Translations under genes and position numbers: made by a program
Part shown: positions 16,458 to 25,888 of the stretch, piece by piece
Layout: each line of letters starts with the position of its first letter
Numbering within the stretch: the stretch's first letter is position 1
Assembly: GCA_019057775.1 (NCBI GenBank)
Contig: JAHLWT010000159.1
Location: 27,458 to 91,457 of the forward strand
Length of the DNA stretch: 64,000 nt
Direction of reading: 5' to 3'
Origin: Promethearchaeota archaeon
GTDB lineage: Archaea > Asgardarchaeota > Lokiarchaeia > Sigynarchaeales > SOKP01
Notes under the pieces: generated by a model
What the model was told of the DNA's origin: nothing
What the model saw: the letters and a program-made list of their open reading frames with translations, nothing else
The model's database searches: none

Positions 16458-18107
16458 ATGGCAAAAGATAAAAAAAAGAAAAAGAAACAAAAGAAAAATA
16501 AAGCTAAAGGAGAAATTGATACTTTTTCACAATTGCTTTCTAAAAAAGGAAAAGGTCTCGTCACGCTTGGAGAGAGTATAGATAGATCAGGAGATAAATT
16601 GTTTCTTGGAACAGATTATAAAGAAGTGCACATCCCAGAGAGACCATGGGCAGAAATGTTGGCAGATGTAGAACACTGGACTGGGTTACCGTTCACACAT
16701 GGGATTGAAATGGAATTAATCATAGCTGACGATAACGGTAATTATCCCCCTGGAGAAGAAATGGTTTTTCGAATGAAGGAAATTGTTAAGGATGCCATTA
16801 AAATAATGGATGATATTTTATACGAGGGAAGAACCGGCTTTCTCCCTGTTCCTGATTATATTAGAGAAAAAGTGTTAGTTAGACCATGGGGACGAGATGA
16901 TCTTGAAAAAGGGTATGCTATGAATATTCGCTACGCTTTGGGGGAATCTTCAGTAGATATCGATACATTTGCTAGGGATGGGAATGTAACCGCAATAACA
17001 TATATTTTAGAACTTGTAAGTCCGCCATGTGTTTTTGTGGAGGAGCTAGCATATTGGTGTTCAACCTTATTTCAATTAGCTAAGGCGACATTGCCAAAGG
17101 ATTTACATATTATAGCTTCAGCCATAAATCCCTCATCTAAGGAATATATGAGAGGTTTGAGTCAAGCTGACCACAGTCATTTAGGAACCTTTCAATCTGA
17201 GCTAGAAAAGGTTCAAGCATATTGCATGATACGGAATTTTATACCTCACATCATTGCTCTCACTTGCAATTCTCCTATTTTAAACAATAAGCCTACAGAT
17301 GTTATAAAAATAATTAACAGACGTATAACGGCACCAAATTGTGTGCGTTCCTTAAGGTTAAAATATAATACTACAATGTTAAGTGGGAATGACCCAAAAT
17401 TTTATATTCCTTATTTAACTGATCTCAGTGAGAATTCTGTTAATTATTTCCTTCAAACTGTCCAGAAAGCAAGCTTAGAAGATGGAAGGTTCCAAGATGT
17501 GTTTCCATTCACAGATTGGGGGACGATCGAAGTCAGGATTAGTGATGCACAGATTTCTATTTGTCGTCGAATAGGAATCGCCCTTTTAATACAAGCTATG
17601 TGTTATAAAACAAGAAAACTGCTAGAACAAGGTGTTTGGGTACCTGATGCTGGCTCTGAAACGATCACTATGAATCGTCAAGGAGCAATAGAGAGAGGTT
17701 TGATTTCATTATTCCGACCTATAAATATTTCACGTGAAAAACTTGCTCAATATGACCCTGAGTTTGCTGAACAATATTTAGGACCAGAAGATCAGCCAAT
17801 CAGATATATGACGCAAGCAGTTCAAAGAATGTTTCTGTATTTAAAAGAAGAATTAAAAGAATTAGGATTTCTATATTCACCCTTTATGAAACCGATCCTT
17901 CAATCTGTTTTTGGAGGGGTTTCTTATGCTGAACCTCCCATAACAGAGGCGGAATACCAACTTTCTTTATATGATTTTAAATTAAAAAATGGGGAGGACC
18001 CGAATATTTTATATGATTTAATTTATTTCACTATACAATATTGCCAAGATCCTTTGAATAATCCCCTTACGGGAACTTTAACGCTCCCAAAAGAAATGAG
18101 AGAATAA
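16458..18107 (+). CDS. Glutamate-cysteine ligase-like carboxylate-amine ligase (GCS2 family)
   Basis: 549 residues. A lysine-rich leader (residues 1-20) precedes a GCS2-type core. The HGIEMELIIADDNGNYP stretch near 80 matches the family's first motif (xGxExE, acidic metal ligands). Further blocks are NIRYALGESSVDIDTFARDGNVTAITYILELVSPPC, HIIASAINPSSKEYMRG, and FTDWGTIEVRISDAQIS near 350 (family E-x-R). Members form gamma-glutamyl or similar amide bonds from ATP. The substrate here is not predictable. An amidohydrolase follows 111 nt downstream, as if one enzyme makes and the other breaks an amide. Confidence 0.75.
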   Translation: MAKDKKKKKKQKKNKAKGEIDTFSQLLSKKGKGLVTLGESIDRSGDKLFLGTDYKEVHIPERPWAEMLADVEHWTGLPFTHGIEMELIIADDNGNYPPGEEMVFRMKEIVKDAIKIMDDILYEGRTGFLPVPDYIREKVLVRPWGRDDLEKGYAMNIRYALGESSVDIDTFARDGNVTAITYILELVSPPCVFVEELAYWCSTLFQLAKATLPKDLHIIASAINPSSKEYMRGLSQADHSHLGTFQSELEKVQAYCMIRNFIPHIIALTCNSPILNNKPTDVIKIINRRITAPNCVRSLRLKYNTTMLSGNDPKFYIPYLTDLSENSVNYFLQTVQKASLEDGRFQDVFPFTDWGTIEVRISDAQISICRRIGIALLIQAMCYKTRKLLEQGVWVPDAGSETITMNRQGAIERGLISLFRPINISREKLAQYDPEFAEQYLGPEDQPIRYMTQAVQRMFLYLKEELKELGFLYSPFMKPILQSVFGGVSYAEPPITEAEYQLSLYDFKLKNGEDPNILYDLIYFTIQYCQDPLNNPLTGTLTLPKEMRE

Positions 18108-18218
18108 AAATAAATAATACATAAATCGACACTATTAGCATATAAAAATTTAAGAAAAAAACATTATACAAGAATTAGTAATTACTAAAAATACTTAAAA
18201 TTAAAAATAGGTTAATCA

Positions 18219-19766
18219 ATGTTAACAGCAGTAATTGAACAAGAAGGAAAGACTCGAATAGAAAATATATTTGTTATCGATGCCCATTCACACCTTGGTC
18301 AGGATGTAGATGGTGCTACAATGATGAACCCGCTAGCTCCGGGAGCCGGAACTTTTGACTTCTGGGGTAATATTCAAGGTAAGATTAAAGCAGATTGGGA
18401 GAAAACTGGGGAACAATCATTTACAACAAATACCAATGGAAAATTTACAAAACTAACTTGGTCTTTTACCCCTTATCCTTTCACGGATAAATTGTATGGA
18501 GAATTGGCAAAACTAGGAAAGAAGCATTCGGATTTAAAGGAAAAATCTAAATTTTATTCTCTAATAGATCAAGGAGTCTGCTTTCCATTCCAAGACGTGT
18601 TTCGTGATAAACATCCTGAAGCATTGTATAGAGCAAGTAATATAAATATATCACGTTTCACTACCAGGTTTCCGTTTTCAATGAAATTGATAGGATATGG
18701 TAGGTGTGATCCATTAGAAGGAGAAAAAGCAGTCAATGAAGTAAAATACATGAGAAAGGAGTTAGGGCTTCGGGGATTGAAGTTGCACCCTCGTTCTGAG
18801 GGTTGGATAGATAAAATTTCTTCTGAAAAAGCCACTAATGTTCTCATTGAAGCTGCAAAATATTCCATGCCAGTTCTATTCGACACAAGAGGGCGAGGAT
18901 CTATATTACAAATTGGAGAATTAATCAAGACAACAAGAAAAGTACTTAGATCAAAATATCCCGCTTTATTACCCCATTTAAAGGTAATAATTGCCCATTT
19001 TGCTCAAGGAAATATTGATGATCATGAGGTTTATAATACTATAGTCCAACCAAATACGTATGGAGATCTTTCAATGCTTCATGGAGCAGGAGCTGGGAAT
19101 TTTTTTGAAAGCTTTCGAAAATGGTTCATTTCAAATAATAAAGAACGAGTAGATAATCGCAACTGGTCAGAATACCTGCTTTTTGCTTCAGATTACCCTT
19201 ATTTTGGTGATGTTCATGCTGAAAAACTTTTTATATATGTAATTAATAGGCAGTTTTTCGACACAGGTGGAACGATAACAGATGTTAAAAACATCCTCGG
19301 TTTAAACCAATTAAAATTATTACCTGAATACAATCTTGCTCAAAAACAGGTAAATATGAAAACTCCACCAAGTCTAATTGTCTCAAATCCAGAGTTCCAT
19401 CAAAATAATATAAGTACACATGAAACTTCCATAAAAGCTTTAGCAAAATTAATAGTTGAGAATAAAATTGACATCAAGAAGTTTTGTCTACAGTTTAATG
19501 ATACGTGGAATAATTTTTGCGATGATATTTTACTATCAATTATTTCAACTAATAAAAAACAAGAATTTAACCTGTTATTCATGAATGTAATAAAAGATCA
19601 ATTGTCTATTTTTGCCCCTCTACAAGCCAATATGGAATGGCAAAAATTCGGATACAAATATTTTAATCCAGAGCACAGAGCATTCTTTGCTTCACTATTT
19701 AAGCACAATTATCTTTCAATGGATATAGACAAAACAATTGAAACATTTACTCATATATATACTTAG
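18219..19766 (+). CDS. Amidohydrolase-superfamily metal-dependent hydrolase
   Basis: 515 residues. TIM-barrel amidohydrolase (Amidohydro_2 type) in residues 15-340. Seen: VIDAHSHLG with the HxH metal ligands near residue 24, ELGLRGLKLHPRSEGW near 185, a strand LKVIIAHFAQGN with a metal-ligand His near 265, and LLFASDYPYFGD near 325 with the catalytic Asp. The C-terminal 150 residues are an extra helical region with no match I know. No signal peptide. It lies with the GCS2-like ligase and may act on its product; that is inferred from order only. Confidence 0.75.
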   Translation: MLTAVIEQEGKTRIENIFVIDAHSHLGQDVDGATMMNPLAPGAGTFDFWGNIQGKIKADWEKTGEQSFTTNTNGKFTKLTWSFTPYPFTDKLYGELAKLGKKHSDLKEKSKFYSLIDQGVCFPFQDVFRDKHPEALYRASNINISRFTTRFPFSMKLIGYGRCDPLEGEKAVNEVKYMRKELGLRGLKLHPRSEGWIDKISSEKATNVLIEAAKYSMPVLFDTRGRGSILQIGELIKTTRKVLRSKYPALLPHLKVIIAHFAQGNIDDHEVYNTIVQPNTYGDLSMLHGAGAGNFFESFRKWFISNNKERVDNRNWSEYLLFASDYPYFGDVHAEKLFIYVINRQFFDTGGTITDVKNILGLNQLKLLPEYNLAQKQVNMKTPPSLIVSNPEFHQNNISTHETSIKALAKLIVENKIDIKKFCLQFNDTWNNFCDDILLSIISTNKKQEFNLLFMNVIKDQLSIFAPLQANMEWQKFGYKYFNPEHRAFFASLFKHNYLSMDIDKTIETFTHIYT

Positions 19767-19880
19767 ATTAGTAGTATGACAGTAGAACTATTATATGACT
19801 TATTATTAAATAATATTAGTAATAATTTTTTATCAATATAGTCAAAATTAGGAAATAGAAACTTCTAAAGGGATCATACT

Positions 19881-20939
19881 TTGAAAGGAATCGTGATTTT
19901 AAATTTAAATGAGTCTTCTGAACCAAAAATCGATGTTCAATATCCAGAAAATATTTGTGACGAATTAGCCATATCCACTTCAGGTTTACTAAGTTTATTC
20001 GAACAGCATAAAATTGTTAAAACAGGTCCTAATTATATTGAGATGCAAATAAAAAGAAATGTAAGCGTCGCTAGTTTTTTTACAGGATTTTCAAATAGAA
20101 GTTTTATTGGTAAACCAGATCATGCAATACTGATCTTTCTCTCTGACGATGATATCATCCCGAGAACATTTGAAGGACAAGTGAGGAGAATTGCCTTTGA
20201 ATTATTGCCTAAAAGAGAGGAAGAGAATTTCTACGATCAATTTGTTAAATATTACGAATTATTGAAGAATGAAGAATTAGATCCCTATTATCAGCAAATG
20301 CTTGAATTAGAGCAGGATCTAACCTCCAAAAAGGGTAGGATAGATGATCTCGCTAAAAAAGTCTCGATGCTAGTGTCCGACAGATCTGAGCATTTACAAA
20401 ATGTTCAAGCCTTAAAAGATGAAACTTATGGATTATACACAAAAATGGATGATTGGTCTGCTCAGATGGCAGAACTCAACGAATATAATGCAACTTTGAC
20501 AGTGAAGATTAGAGGTCTAACAAAATTAACAACTAAGCAAAAAGGAGAGCTTGAACAAAAAGAAGAACAAATTCTAAAATTAAGAAAAGTTATTCGAGAT
20601 AAAGATGAAATTGAAGAAGGTGCTGAAAAACTTCTGGAAAAGCTTAAACAAGTCAACCTAGATAATGAAAGCCTTTTTAGACAAGTTGAAGAGTTAAATG
20701 AAACAAACAAAAGGTTTAAATTCCAAGAATTACAATCAAAACGGACAGCTGAATCGAATCAAGAATTAGGTGAAAAATTAAACCTTGAGATCAAGAAACT
20801 TAATAATAAATTATTAGGCGTTACCAATGAAAAGGGAAATCTAAATCGAGAATTAGTTGAAATAAAAAAAGAGATAAAAGTAATACGCCGGGATCGTGAT
20901 CACTATCTTAAACTTGCAAGAGAACATAATCTTCTTTAA
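19881..20939 (+). CDS. N-terminal longin-like domain plus coiled coil
   Basis: 352 residues, TTG start with AAAGGG about 9 nt upstream. Residues 1-115 form an alpha/beta domain (GIVILNLNESSEPKIDVQYPE, then IEMQIKRNVSVASFFTGFSN, then HAILIFLSDDDII) that resembles the first 110 residues of the protein at 30209-31336. The shared marker is the V-S-x-F-F-T-G turn followed by a hydrophobic strand. Residues 135-345 are heptad-rich coiled coil. A tether or scaffold that joins a GTPase-accessory domain to a rod is plausible. No enzyme motif. Confidence 0.6.
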   Translation: MKGIVILNLNESSEPKIDVQYPENICDELAISTSGLLSLFEQHKIVKTGPNYIEMQIKRNVSVASFFTGFSNRSFIGKPDHAILIFLSDDDIIPRTFEGQVRRIAFELLPKREEENFYDQFVKYYELLKNEELDPYYQQMLELEQDLTSKKGRIDDLAKKVSMLVSDRSEHLQNVQALKDETYGLYTKMDDWSAQMAELNEYNATLTVKIRGLTKLTTKQKGELEQKEEQILKLRKVIRDKDEIEEGAEKLLEKLKQVNLDNESLFRQVEELNETNKRFKFQELQSKRTAESNQELGEKLNLEIKKLNNKLLGVTNEKGNLNRELVEIKKEIKVIRRDRDHYLKLAREHNLL

Positions 20940-20968
20940 TTTAATAAAAATGGTTTTAGAGATAAATC

Positions 20969-21928
20969 TTAAGACTTTTTAAAAAACTCCGAAAGAAAGT
21001 TTAAATTCCATTCTAATATAGGACTATTCCACGATTGTAGCTCTTTTGAAAAATCTTCTCTCTTTATTTGCGTTATATCTTCACTTGCGTTACAACGATT
21101 TTTGGCTAAATCCATTATTTCTTCAATATATTTTCTCTCGAGTTCAAATTCTTCTTTCGATGCTAGTTTTCCGTGTCCGGGCACAACAACGTTAAAATTC
21201 AGTTTAGGTAATTCTTCATCAATTAAAGACACCCATCCAGCAGGATCTCCTGAACCTAACCATGGATCTACATTGGCAAATAATAAATCCCCTGCAAATA
21301 ACAATTTCTCTTCTGGAATAAATATTGTTACATCTCCATCGGTATGAGCTTTTTGATATGTTTGTAAGTGAACTGTTATTTTTTCACCGTAAAAAACTAA
21401 CTTCTCTTCGAAGGACACATTTGCTCCACGAAGGAAAAAGTCATCAGCTTGAACAGTTTTAATAAATTGTAAATTATTTGCGATTTCTTTTCTTTTTTCT
21501 TCATCTTGTTCAATTCTGAGGTTTTCTTCCATCTTAGCGATTTCTTTAGCAGCCGTTTTCTTAATATCCACAATTCTTTTTGGATTTTCAGTTTCTATAT
21601 TTTTAAGAGTTCTATGAGAGGTCATAATTAGTGTGGATGAGTCAAAAACAGTGTTTCCTATAACATGATCCATGTGAAAATGTGTGGTGACAATAAATTT
21701 CGGTTCCTTCTCTGTATATCGAATAGCGGCTTTCTTTAAATCTTTCGCGGCCCCCTCATTTAATGTCGTATCAATAACTATTGAAAATTTACCTAAGTCA
21801 ATAAACCCCGCATTACTACCCATACCAGAATTCTCCTTACTAATAGCTCCATAAGCGCTATGAGATAACTTATAAAGATCGAAGTACTCTGATTTAAATT
21901 CTAATTTCTCAACAAAATCATGTGACAT
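20969..21928 (-). CDS. Metallo-beta-lactamase-fold hydrolase
   Basis: 319 residues. Metal motif THFHMDHVIGN near residue 83 (HxHxDH), further ligands in KAHTDGDVTIFIPEEKLLFAGDLLF (His and Asp) and VVPGHGKL near 245. A charged helical insert (KKTAAKEIAKMEENLRIEQDEEK) sits between strands. Glyoxalase-II-like, beta-lactamase-like or related hydrolytic role; the substrate cannot be told. Convergent with the coiled-coil gene at 19881. Confidence 0.85.
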   Translation of the reverse strand: MSHDFVEKLEFKSEYFDLYKLSHSAYGAISKENSGMGSNAGFIDLGKFSIVIDTTLNEGAAKDLKKAAIRYTEKEPKFIVTTHFHMDHVIGNTVFDSSTLIMTSHRTLKNIETENPKRIVDIKKTAAKEIAKMEENLRIEQDEEKRKEIANNLQFIKTVQADDFFLRGANVSFEEKLVFYGEKITVHLQTYQKAHTDGDVTIFIPEEKLLFAGDLLFANVDPWLGSGDPAGWVSLIDEELPKLNFNVVVPGHGKLASKEEFELERKYIEEIMDLAKNRCNASEDITQIKREDFSKELQSWNSPILEWNLNFLSEFFKKS

Positions 21929-22152
21929 AAATTTTTTTGGAATATAATCTTGATAAACTTTTTTGATTAGTTCATTGGGAGTTAAAAATTCTATTCAATA
22001 GTATGAGAAATCAAAACACAACTTCTCGAGTGATTAATCTGAATACAATTTTCTCTTATCTAAATAATTGTAGATGGTACTGAAATACTAATTCAATTTA
22101 AATATTATATTATTTAGATGCAAATATGGAGAGAAAAAAGAAGTTAATTACT

Positions 22153-22608
22153 TTAATCAGGTGTAAGTGAATCGAGATCTGATAAATCTAAACCTGAATC
22201 AAGAGTATCTGGGATCTCTGATAAGAATTCATTCAAAACATCTCTTAACTCGTCTCCTGAACGCTTTAGTATAAGTCGAATCAACCCAATGTTGATGTCT
22301 GGGTCAGAAATTAAGGTTAATACTCCCTTGGGTCCACACGATGAAGCAAAAATTTTTCCTCCAAAAAATTCAGAGGTGACAATTTCGAGACCACCAAGTT
22401 CTAAATTCTTTCCTTGTTCCTCCGAAGCACAAAATACGGCACTCGCAATTGCGCCAATTCCATCAACATCCGCAGGGAAGTAGGAAAACTTAGATACACT
22501 AGCAATAGTTAAACCCGTTCTATCAACCAAAATGACCTTTTTGATACCGCTCTCACTTTTAATAATCTTGCTGAGAATGTTATCGAAGCTCTTGGTGTCA
22601 ATGCTAAT
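22153..22608 (-). CDS. Roadblock/LC7-domain protein
   Basis: Dynein-light-chain-like domain that in Asgard archaea is thought to pair with small GTPases. The first helix SFDNILSKIIKSESGIKK and strand VILVDRTGLTIAS, then DVDGIGAIASAVFCASEEQGKNL, two more strands (LEIVTSEFFGGKIFASSCGPKGVLTLIS) and a closing helix IGLIRLILKRSGDELRDVL give the complete fold. This requires codons upstream of the first canonical start (TTG 22530), which would delete the first helix. The only frame-consistent start is ATT at 22608, 7 nt after AGGTG, giving 151 residues. The tail is acidic. Confidence 0.8.
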   Translation of the reverse strand: MSIDTKSFDNILSKIIKSESGIKKVILVDRTGLTIASVSKFSYFPADVDGIGAIASAVFCASEEQGKNLELGGLEIVTSEFFGGKIFASSCGPKGVLTLISDPDINIGLIRLILKRSGDELRDVLNEFLSEIPDTLDSGLDLSDLDSLTPD

Positions 22609-22808
22609 CGTTATACACCTTTTTTAGTAATTTTTTGTGTTTTGATTATATGATTAATATATATAATTCTCTTTAAAACTATTATAATCATATGAATTTA
22701 TAAAATTATCTTTTTAAATTCTTTCATAGGAAATTAAGGAAAATTGATTCTTTGGATAAGTCGGATAAATTTTAATATTAAATTACTTATAGTTCTGAAG
22801 ATTTGTAG

Positions 22809-22985
22809 ATGAAAAATGAAATAGAAAAGAGACTACACAGAGTAAAAATTGAATTAGATAAAAAAGATGTTAAATGTCGTTTTTCAAAAAGTTGTGATAT
22901 TGCTGAAAGTTCTTCTAGATGTAATTATTTTTACCATAAATGTACTAGATTTAAAGATTTTATAAGAAAACATAGGTGTGATTGA
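22809..22985 (+). CDS. Cys-rich mini-protein, copy 1
   Basis: 58 residues: a basic/acidic N-terminal helix (MKNEIEKRLHRVKIELDKK) then four cysteines in the pattern C-x5-C-x8-C-x6-C, suited to bind one zinc. It closely matches the 53-residue frame at 23798-23959, with cysteine spacing and flanking residues (YFYHKCTRFKD) preserved, so it is real and under constraint. A truncated third copy lies at 23621-23672. The toxin-antitoxin pair between the copies is on the other strand. Function unknown. Confidence 0.7.
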   Translation: MKNEIEKRLHRVKIELDKKDVKCRFSKSCDIAESSSRCNYFYHKCTRFKDFIRKHRCD

Positions 22986-22998
22986 ACCATTTACGATT

Positions 22999-23328
22999 TT
23001 AAAGACGAAATATTTCTTTAAAACGTTCATTAACTTCTTTCCTTAGAAGAGAGCCAAGTTCACCTAATTCACCTAAGATCAACTCTTTTTTAATAGTCGC
23101 GAGTTTGTCTAAATAGATTGCGGAATCAACTTTTAGGCCAGTGAGTTCAAACTCAGAGTGTTTTTTATTTACGAGAATTGTATATTTATTTAATTGATCT
23201 GGGATTTTTGAGGAAATAAATGCTGCAATTACATCATAATCACGTTCAAGAATAACTAAAGCTGGTCGTCTTTTTAAAGTTGTAAAATCTGTAAATGGAA
23301 AAGGTATCAGAACAATTTTTCCTTTCAT
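22999..23328 (-). CDS. PemK/MazF-like toxin
   Basis: 109 residues with the family opening GKIVLIPFPFTDFTTLKRRPALVI, central strand VIAAFISSKIP and LKVDSAIYLDKLATIKKE, as in PemK/MazF mRNA interferases. The start ATG shares one base with the end of the antitoxin stop (23328). In the MazF fold the conserved Arg in RRPALV and a Ser/Thr act in RNA cleavage. It forms an operon with the upstream small protein at 23328-23567. Confidence 0.85.
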   Translation of the reverse strand: MKGKIVLIPFPFTDFTTLKRRPALVILERDYDVIAAFISSKIPDQLNKYTILVNKKHSEFELTGLKVDSAIYLDKLATIKKELILGELGELGSLLRKEVNERFKEIFRL

Positions 23329-23567
23329 TAATATCTCAATTTTAAATCTTCATCTGTATATAAATCAGGTTCTTTTTCAAGAAATTCTTTTAATGAATAT
23401 TCAGAGATATTTATTAATGCCGTGATTTCTTGATTATATTCTTCACTTTCTAACATATTAATATAATTTTTCAATGCGGACTGAGTTATAGAATTCCAAT
23501 TGACGTGAGGATACTTTTTCATTTTTTCATATAGTTCCTCTGGTAGAGAAATTGATCGATCAAACAT
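23328..23567 (-). CDS. Antitoxin partner of the PemK/MazF-like toxin
   Basis: 79 residues. The N-terminal part DRSISLPEELYEKMKKYPHVNWNSITQSALKNYINML is a strand followed by two helices, as in ribbon-helix-helix repressors; the acidic C-terminal tail (KEPDLYTDEDL) would wrap the toxin. It overlaps the toxin gene by one base and is first in the operon. The assignment rests on the fold pattern and on the neighbour. Confidence 0.75.
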   Translation of the reverse strand: MFDRSISLPEELYEKMKKYPHVNWNSITQSALKNYINMLESEEYNQEITALINISEYSLKEFLEKEPDLYTDEDLKLRY

Positions 23568-23620
23568 TATATATCTATAAGGTATATGTAAAATTTAATA
23601 TTTAATTTTTCTCATTAATA

Positions 23621-23672
23621 ATGTAATTCTTTTTACCATAAATGCACTAGATTTAAAGATTTTTTAAGATAC
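23621..23672 (+). pseudogene. Truncated third copy of the Cys-rich mini-gene
   Basis: About 50 nt nearly identical to 22919-22970 of copy 1 (a handful of substitutions). Translation gives C-N-S-F-Y-H-K-C-T-R-F-K-D-F, the C-terminal half of the mini-protein, with no start upstream. Together with copy 1 it flanks the toxin-antitoxin pair as a direct repeat. Confidence 0.75.
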
Positions 23673-23797
23673 TAGCTTAAATCTAACATATTTTTTTTCC
23701 TTTTCACTTAGGTTAGATTGCTATTTTAAGTATAAATTTTTAGAAAGGTTTAACATGATTTCTATTCACAAATCTAAATAATCTAGGGGCAAACTTC

Positions 23798-23959
23798 ATG
23801 AGAAATGAAATAGAAAATAGATTACATAGGGTTAAAATAGAGCTGGAAAAAAAAGAAGTCGAGTGCCCTCATATGAAAGAGTGTGAAAGTGTTGAGAATT
23901 CTTTTAGATGTATCATCTTTTATCAGAAATGTACTAAATTTAAAGATTTAGGTATGTAG
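23798..23959 (+). CDS. Cys-rich mini-protein, copy 2
   Basis: 53 residues, MRNEIENRLHRVKIELEKK then cysteines at 23, 29, 38 and 45 as in the copy at 22809. The C-terminus is shorter (KFKDLGM). Substitutions between copies are mostly conservative and frame-preserving, which indicates a translated gene. Possible single-zinc protein; role unknown. Confidence 0.7.
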   Translation: MRNEIENRLHRVKIELEKKEVECPHMKECESVENSFRCIIFYQKCTKFKDLGM

Positions 23960-24071
23960 TAGCAAAATTTACTATAAATTTTTCCCCCTCAATTATGTAA
24001 GATTGATTTTTTAAGTTTGTGAATATCAAATTTTTAAATATGATGTTGATATAATTACTTTAAGAATCTAT

Positions 24072-24085
24072 GTTTGGAAACAAAC
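24072..24085. promoter_or_regulatory. Inverted repeat before the MNT-HEPN pair
   Basis: GTTTG-GAAA-CAAAC, 39 nt upstream of the nucleotidyltransferase start. Toxin-antitoxin operons are commonly autoregulated at such sites. It shares the GGAAAC core with the palindrome in front of the mevalonate operon, which may be chance. Confidence 0.35.
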
Positions 24086-24124
24086 TAATTGTGAGGTTGT
24101 TTATTTCCATAAAATATAGAAACT

Positions 24125-24460
24125 ATGACAGAAAATATAGATAAAATATTAAAGGAAATAATAGAAAAATTAAAGAGTAAATATAATCCAATAAAAGTAA
24201 TACTATATGGGTCATATGCTCAAGGAACTCCTAGAGATGATAGTGATATTGATCTTTTAATTTTAAAAAAAACTAATGAGAGAAGAATAGAGAGATTTGT
24301 TAAAGTAAAAAAGATCATCTATAACCCTGAGAGAAAAATACCTGTATCTCCATTAATATATTCTCCAACAGAGTTGAATCAACGCCTTGAAATGGGTGAT
24401 GATTTTATAAAAGAAATATTAAGTAAAGGAAAAGTTTTATATGAAGAAGCAATTAGTTGA
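24125..24460 (+). CDS. MNT-type nucleotidyltransferase (antitoxin MntA-like)
   Basis: 111 residues. Minimal nucleotidyltransferase motif VILYGSYAQGTPRDDSDIDLLIL near residue 30: GSxxxG followed by DxD for metal binding. Members paired with HEPN proteins add AMP to the partner and neutralise it. The stop overlaps the start of the HEPN gene (24441-24460), so they are co-translated. Confidence 0.88.
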   Translation: MTENIDKILKEIIEKLKSKYNPIKVILYGSYAQGTPRDDSDIDLLILKKTNERRIERFVKVKKIIYNPERKIPVSPLIYSPTELNQRLEMGDDFIKEILSKGKVLYEEAIS

Positions 24461-24827
24461 AGAGTGGGTAGAGAGAGGTAAGAGAGATTTAGAAACTGCA
24501 AAAATTTTGTTTTCAAAAGTGGATTATTATGATATAATCTTATTTCATATTCATCAAGCTGTTGAAAAGTATATAAAAGGATTTCTTATCTATCATGGAT
24601 GGAAATTAAAAAAAATTCATGACCTTGAAACTCTCATAACAGAGGCAATGAATTTTGATGATTTCTTTCAGAGGTACCTTGATTATGGTAGAAAATTAAC
24701 AGCATTTTATTTTGAGGAAAGATATCCTCCAGGCCCCGTTTCCTCCTTCTCAGAAGAAGAAGTCAAGAATATGTTAGAAATCGCGGAAGAAATAATTGAA
24801 AATATAAATTTGCTCATAACGAAATAA
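24441..24827 (+). CDS. HEPN-domain protein (toxin HepT-like)
   Basis: 128 residues of helices typical for HEPN: VERGKRDLETAKILFSK, then DIILFHIHQAVEKYIKGFLIYHGW and HDLETLI, ending with YPPGPVSSFSEEEVKNMLEIAEEI. A HEPN protein in operon with an MNT nucleotidyltransferase is a standard type VII toxin-antitoxin pair. The strict R-x4-6-H RNase motif is not obvious, so nuclease activity is uncertain. Confidence 0.82.
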   Translation: MKKQLVEEWVERGKRDLETAKILFSKVDYYDIILFHIHQAVEKYIKGFLIYHGWKLKKIHDLETLITEAMNFDDFFQRYLDYGRKLTAFYFEERYPPGPVSSFSEEEVKNMLEIAEEIIENINLLITK

Positions 24828-24844
24828 ACCTTTGGTTTTTATCC

Positions 24845-25648
24845 ATGAATTTAGGACTGAAAGATAAGATTGCCTTGGTTTTAGCATCAAGTAAGGGGCT
24901 TGGTTTAGCATGTGCTAGAGGATTATATATGGAAGGCGCGAATGTCGTGATTTGTAGCCGCTCTAAACACAATCTTGATAAGGCTAAAGGAGAAATAGAA
25001 AAAACACGATCTACAAGTGGGGAAAATAGGGTATTACCAATAGTGGCAGATCTAATGTATAAAGAACAAATAGAAGATCTTGTAAAAAAGACTTTAAAAG
25101 AATTTGGAAGAATAGATATCGTCATACATAATGCTGGGGGGCCACCGGCAGCTCCACTTGAAGAAATAACTAGGGATGAATGGGAAAAATCGATCAAGCT
25201 AAACCTACTTTCTTTCATCCATATTACTGATATTGTTTTACCAGTAATGAAAGGACAAAATTATGGGAAGATAATTGCAATTACTTCTGTTTCTGTAAAA
25301 CAACCATTAGATAATTTAGTGCTGTCAAATACAACCAGATTAGGAGTTGTAGGTTTTGCTAAAACGCTCGCAAATGAACAAGCAAAAAATAATATCTTAG
25401 TAAATGTTGTATGTCCTGGACCAACACTTACATCCCGAATGAAAGAATTAATCGATACCATAGTTCAACAAACCGGTAAATCATTAGAGGAAGTAGAGAG
25501 ATCTTGGCTCGATCCAATACCAATGGGACGTTTTGGAAAGCCAGAAGAATTAGCTAATCTAGTGGTTTTTTTAGCATCAGCTAAAGCTAGTTACATTACT
25601 GGAACGGTAATTCAAGTTGATGGTGGGTTTGTTAAAAGCCCCTTTTAA
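24845..25648 (+). CDS. Short-chain dehydrogenase/reductase
   Basis: 267 residues, classical SDR layout. The cofactor motif is degenerate: LASSKGLGLA instead of TGxxxGIG. IDIVIHNAGGPPAAP follows near residue 90. The usual Tyr-x3-Lys site lies in the VLSNTTRLGVVGFAKTLANE region, where the expected Tyr is replaced by Thr/Ser-type residues; the upstream Ser is present (ITSVSV). It closes with VVCPGPTLTSRMKE and GTVIQVDGGFVKSPF. Related to the 3-oxoacyl-ACP-reductase-like branch with substituted active sites. Oxidoreductase activity is therefore uncertain. Confidence 0.85.
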   Translation: MNLGLKDKIALVLASSKGLGLACARGLYMEGANVVICSRSKHNLDKAKGEIEKTRSTSGENRVLPIVADLMYKEQIEDLVKKTLKEFGRIDIVIHNAGGPPAAPLEEITRDEWEKSIKLNLLSFIHITDIVLPVMKGQNYGKIIAITSVSVKQPLDNLVLSNTTRLGVVGFAKTLANEQAKNNILVNVVCPGPTLTSRMKELIDTIVQQTGKSLEEVERSWLDPIPMGRFGKPEELANLVVFLASAKASYITGTVIQVDGGFVKSPF

Positions 25649-25888
25649 AAATGAAATCTTCTCAGAATATCACTCACATATTTTAAAACCTTAAATCATT
25701 TACTATTATTTTCATTTATATAAGTATATAAAAAAGATTTTAATATACCATGTTACCATTATTATCTTGTATTTATATCATATAATAATTATAAGACAAG
25801 ATAATTTTTTTACTAAAAATTAAAGAAAAATAATATTATCAAGTCCTAAGACACAAAAATATTAATCTTATATTGTGGTGAATGAGAG

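Noticed and set aside
24845..25648. Specific name (fabG) for the SDR gene
   Set aside because: The Tyr-x3-Lys site and the glycine motif are altered, so a specific reductase name is not supported.
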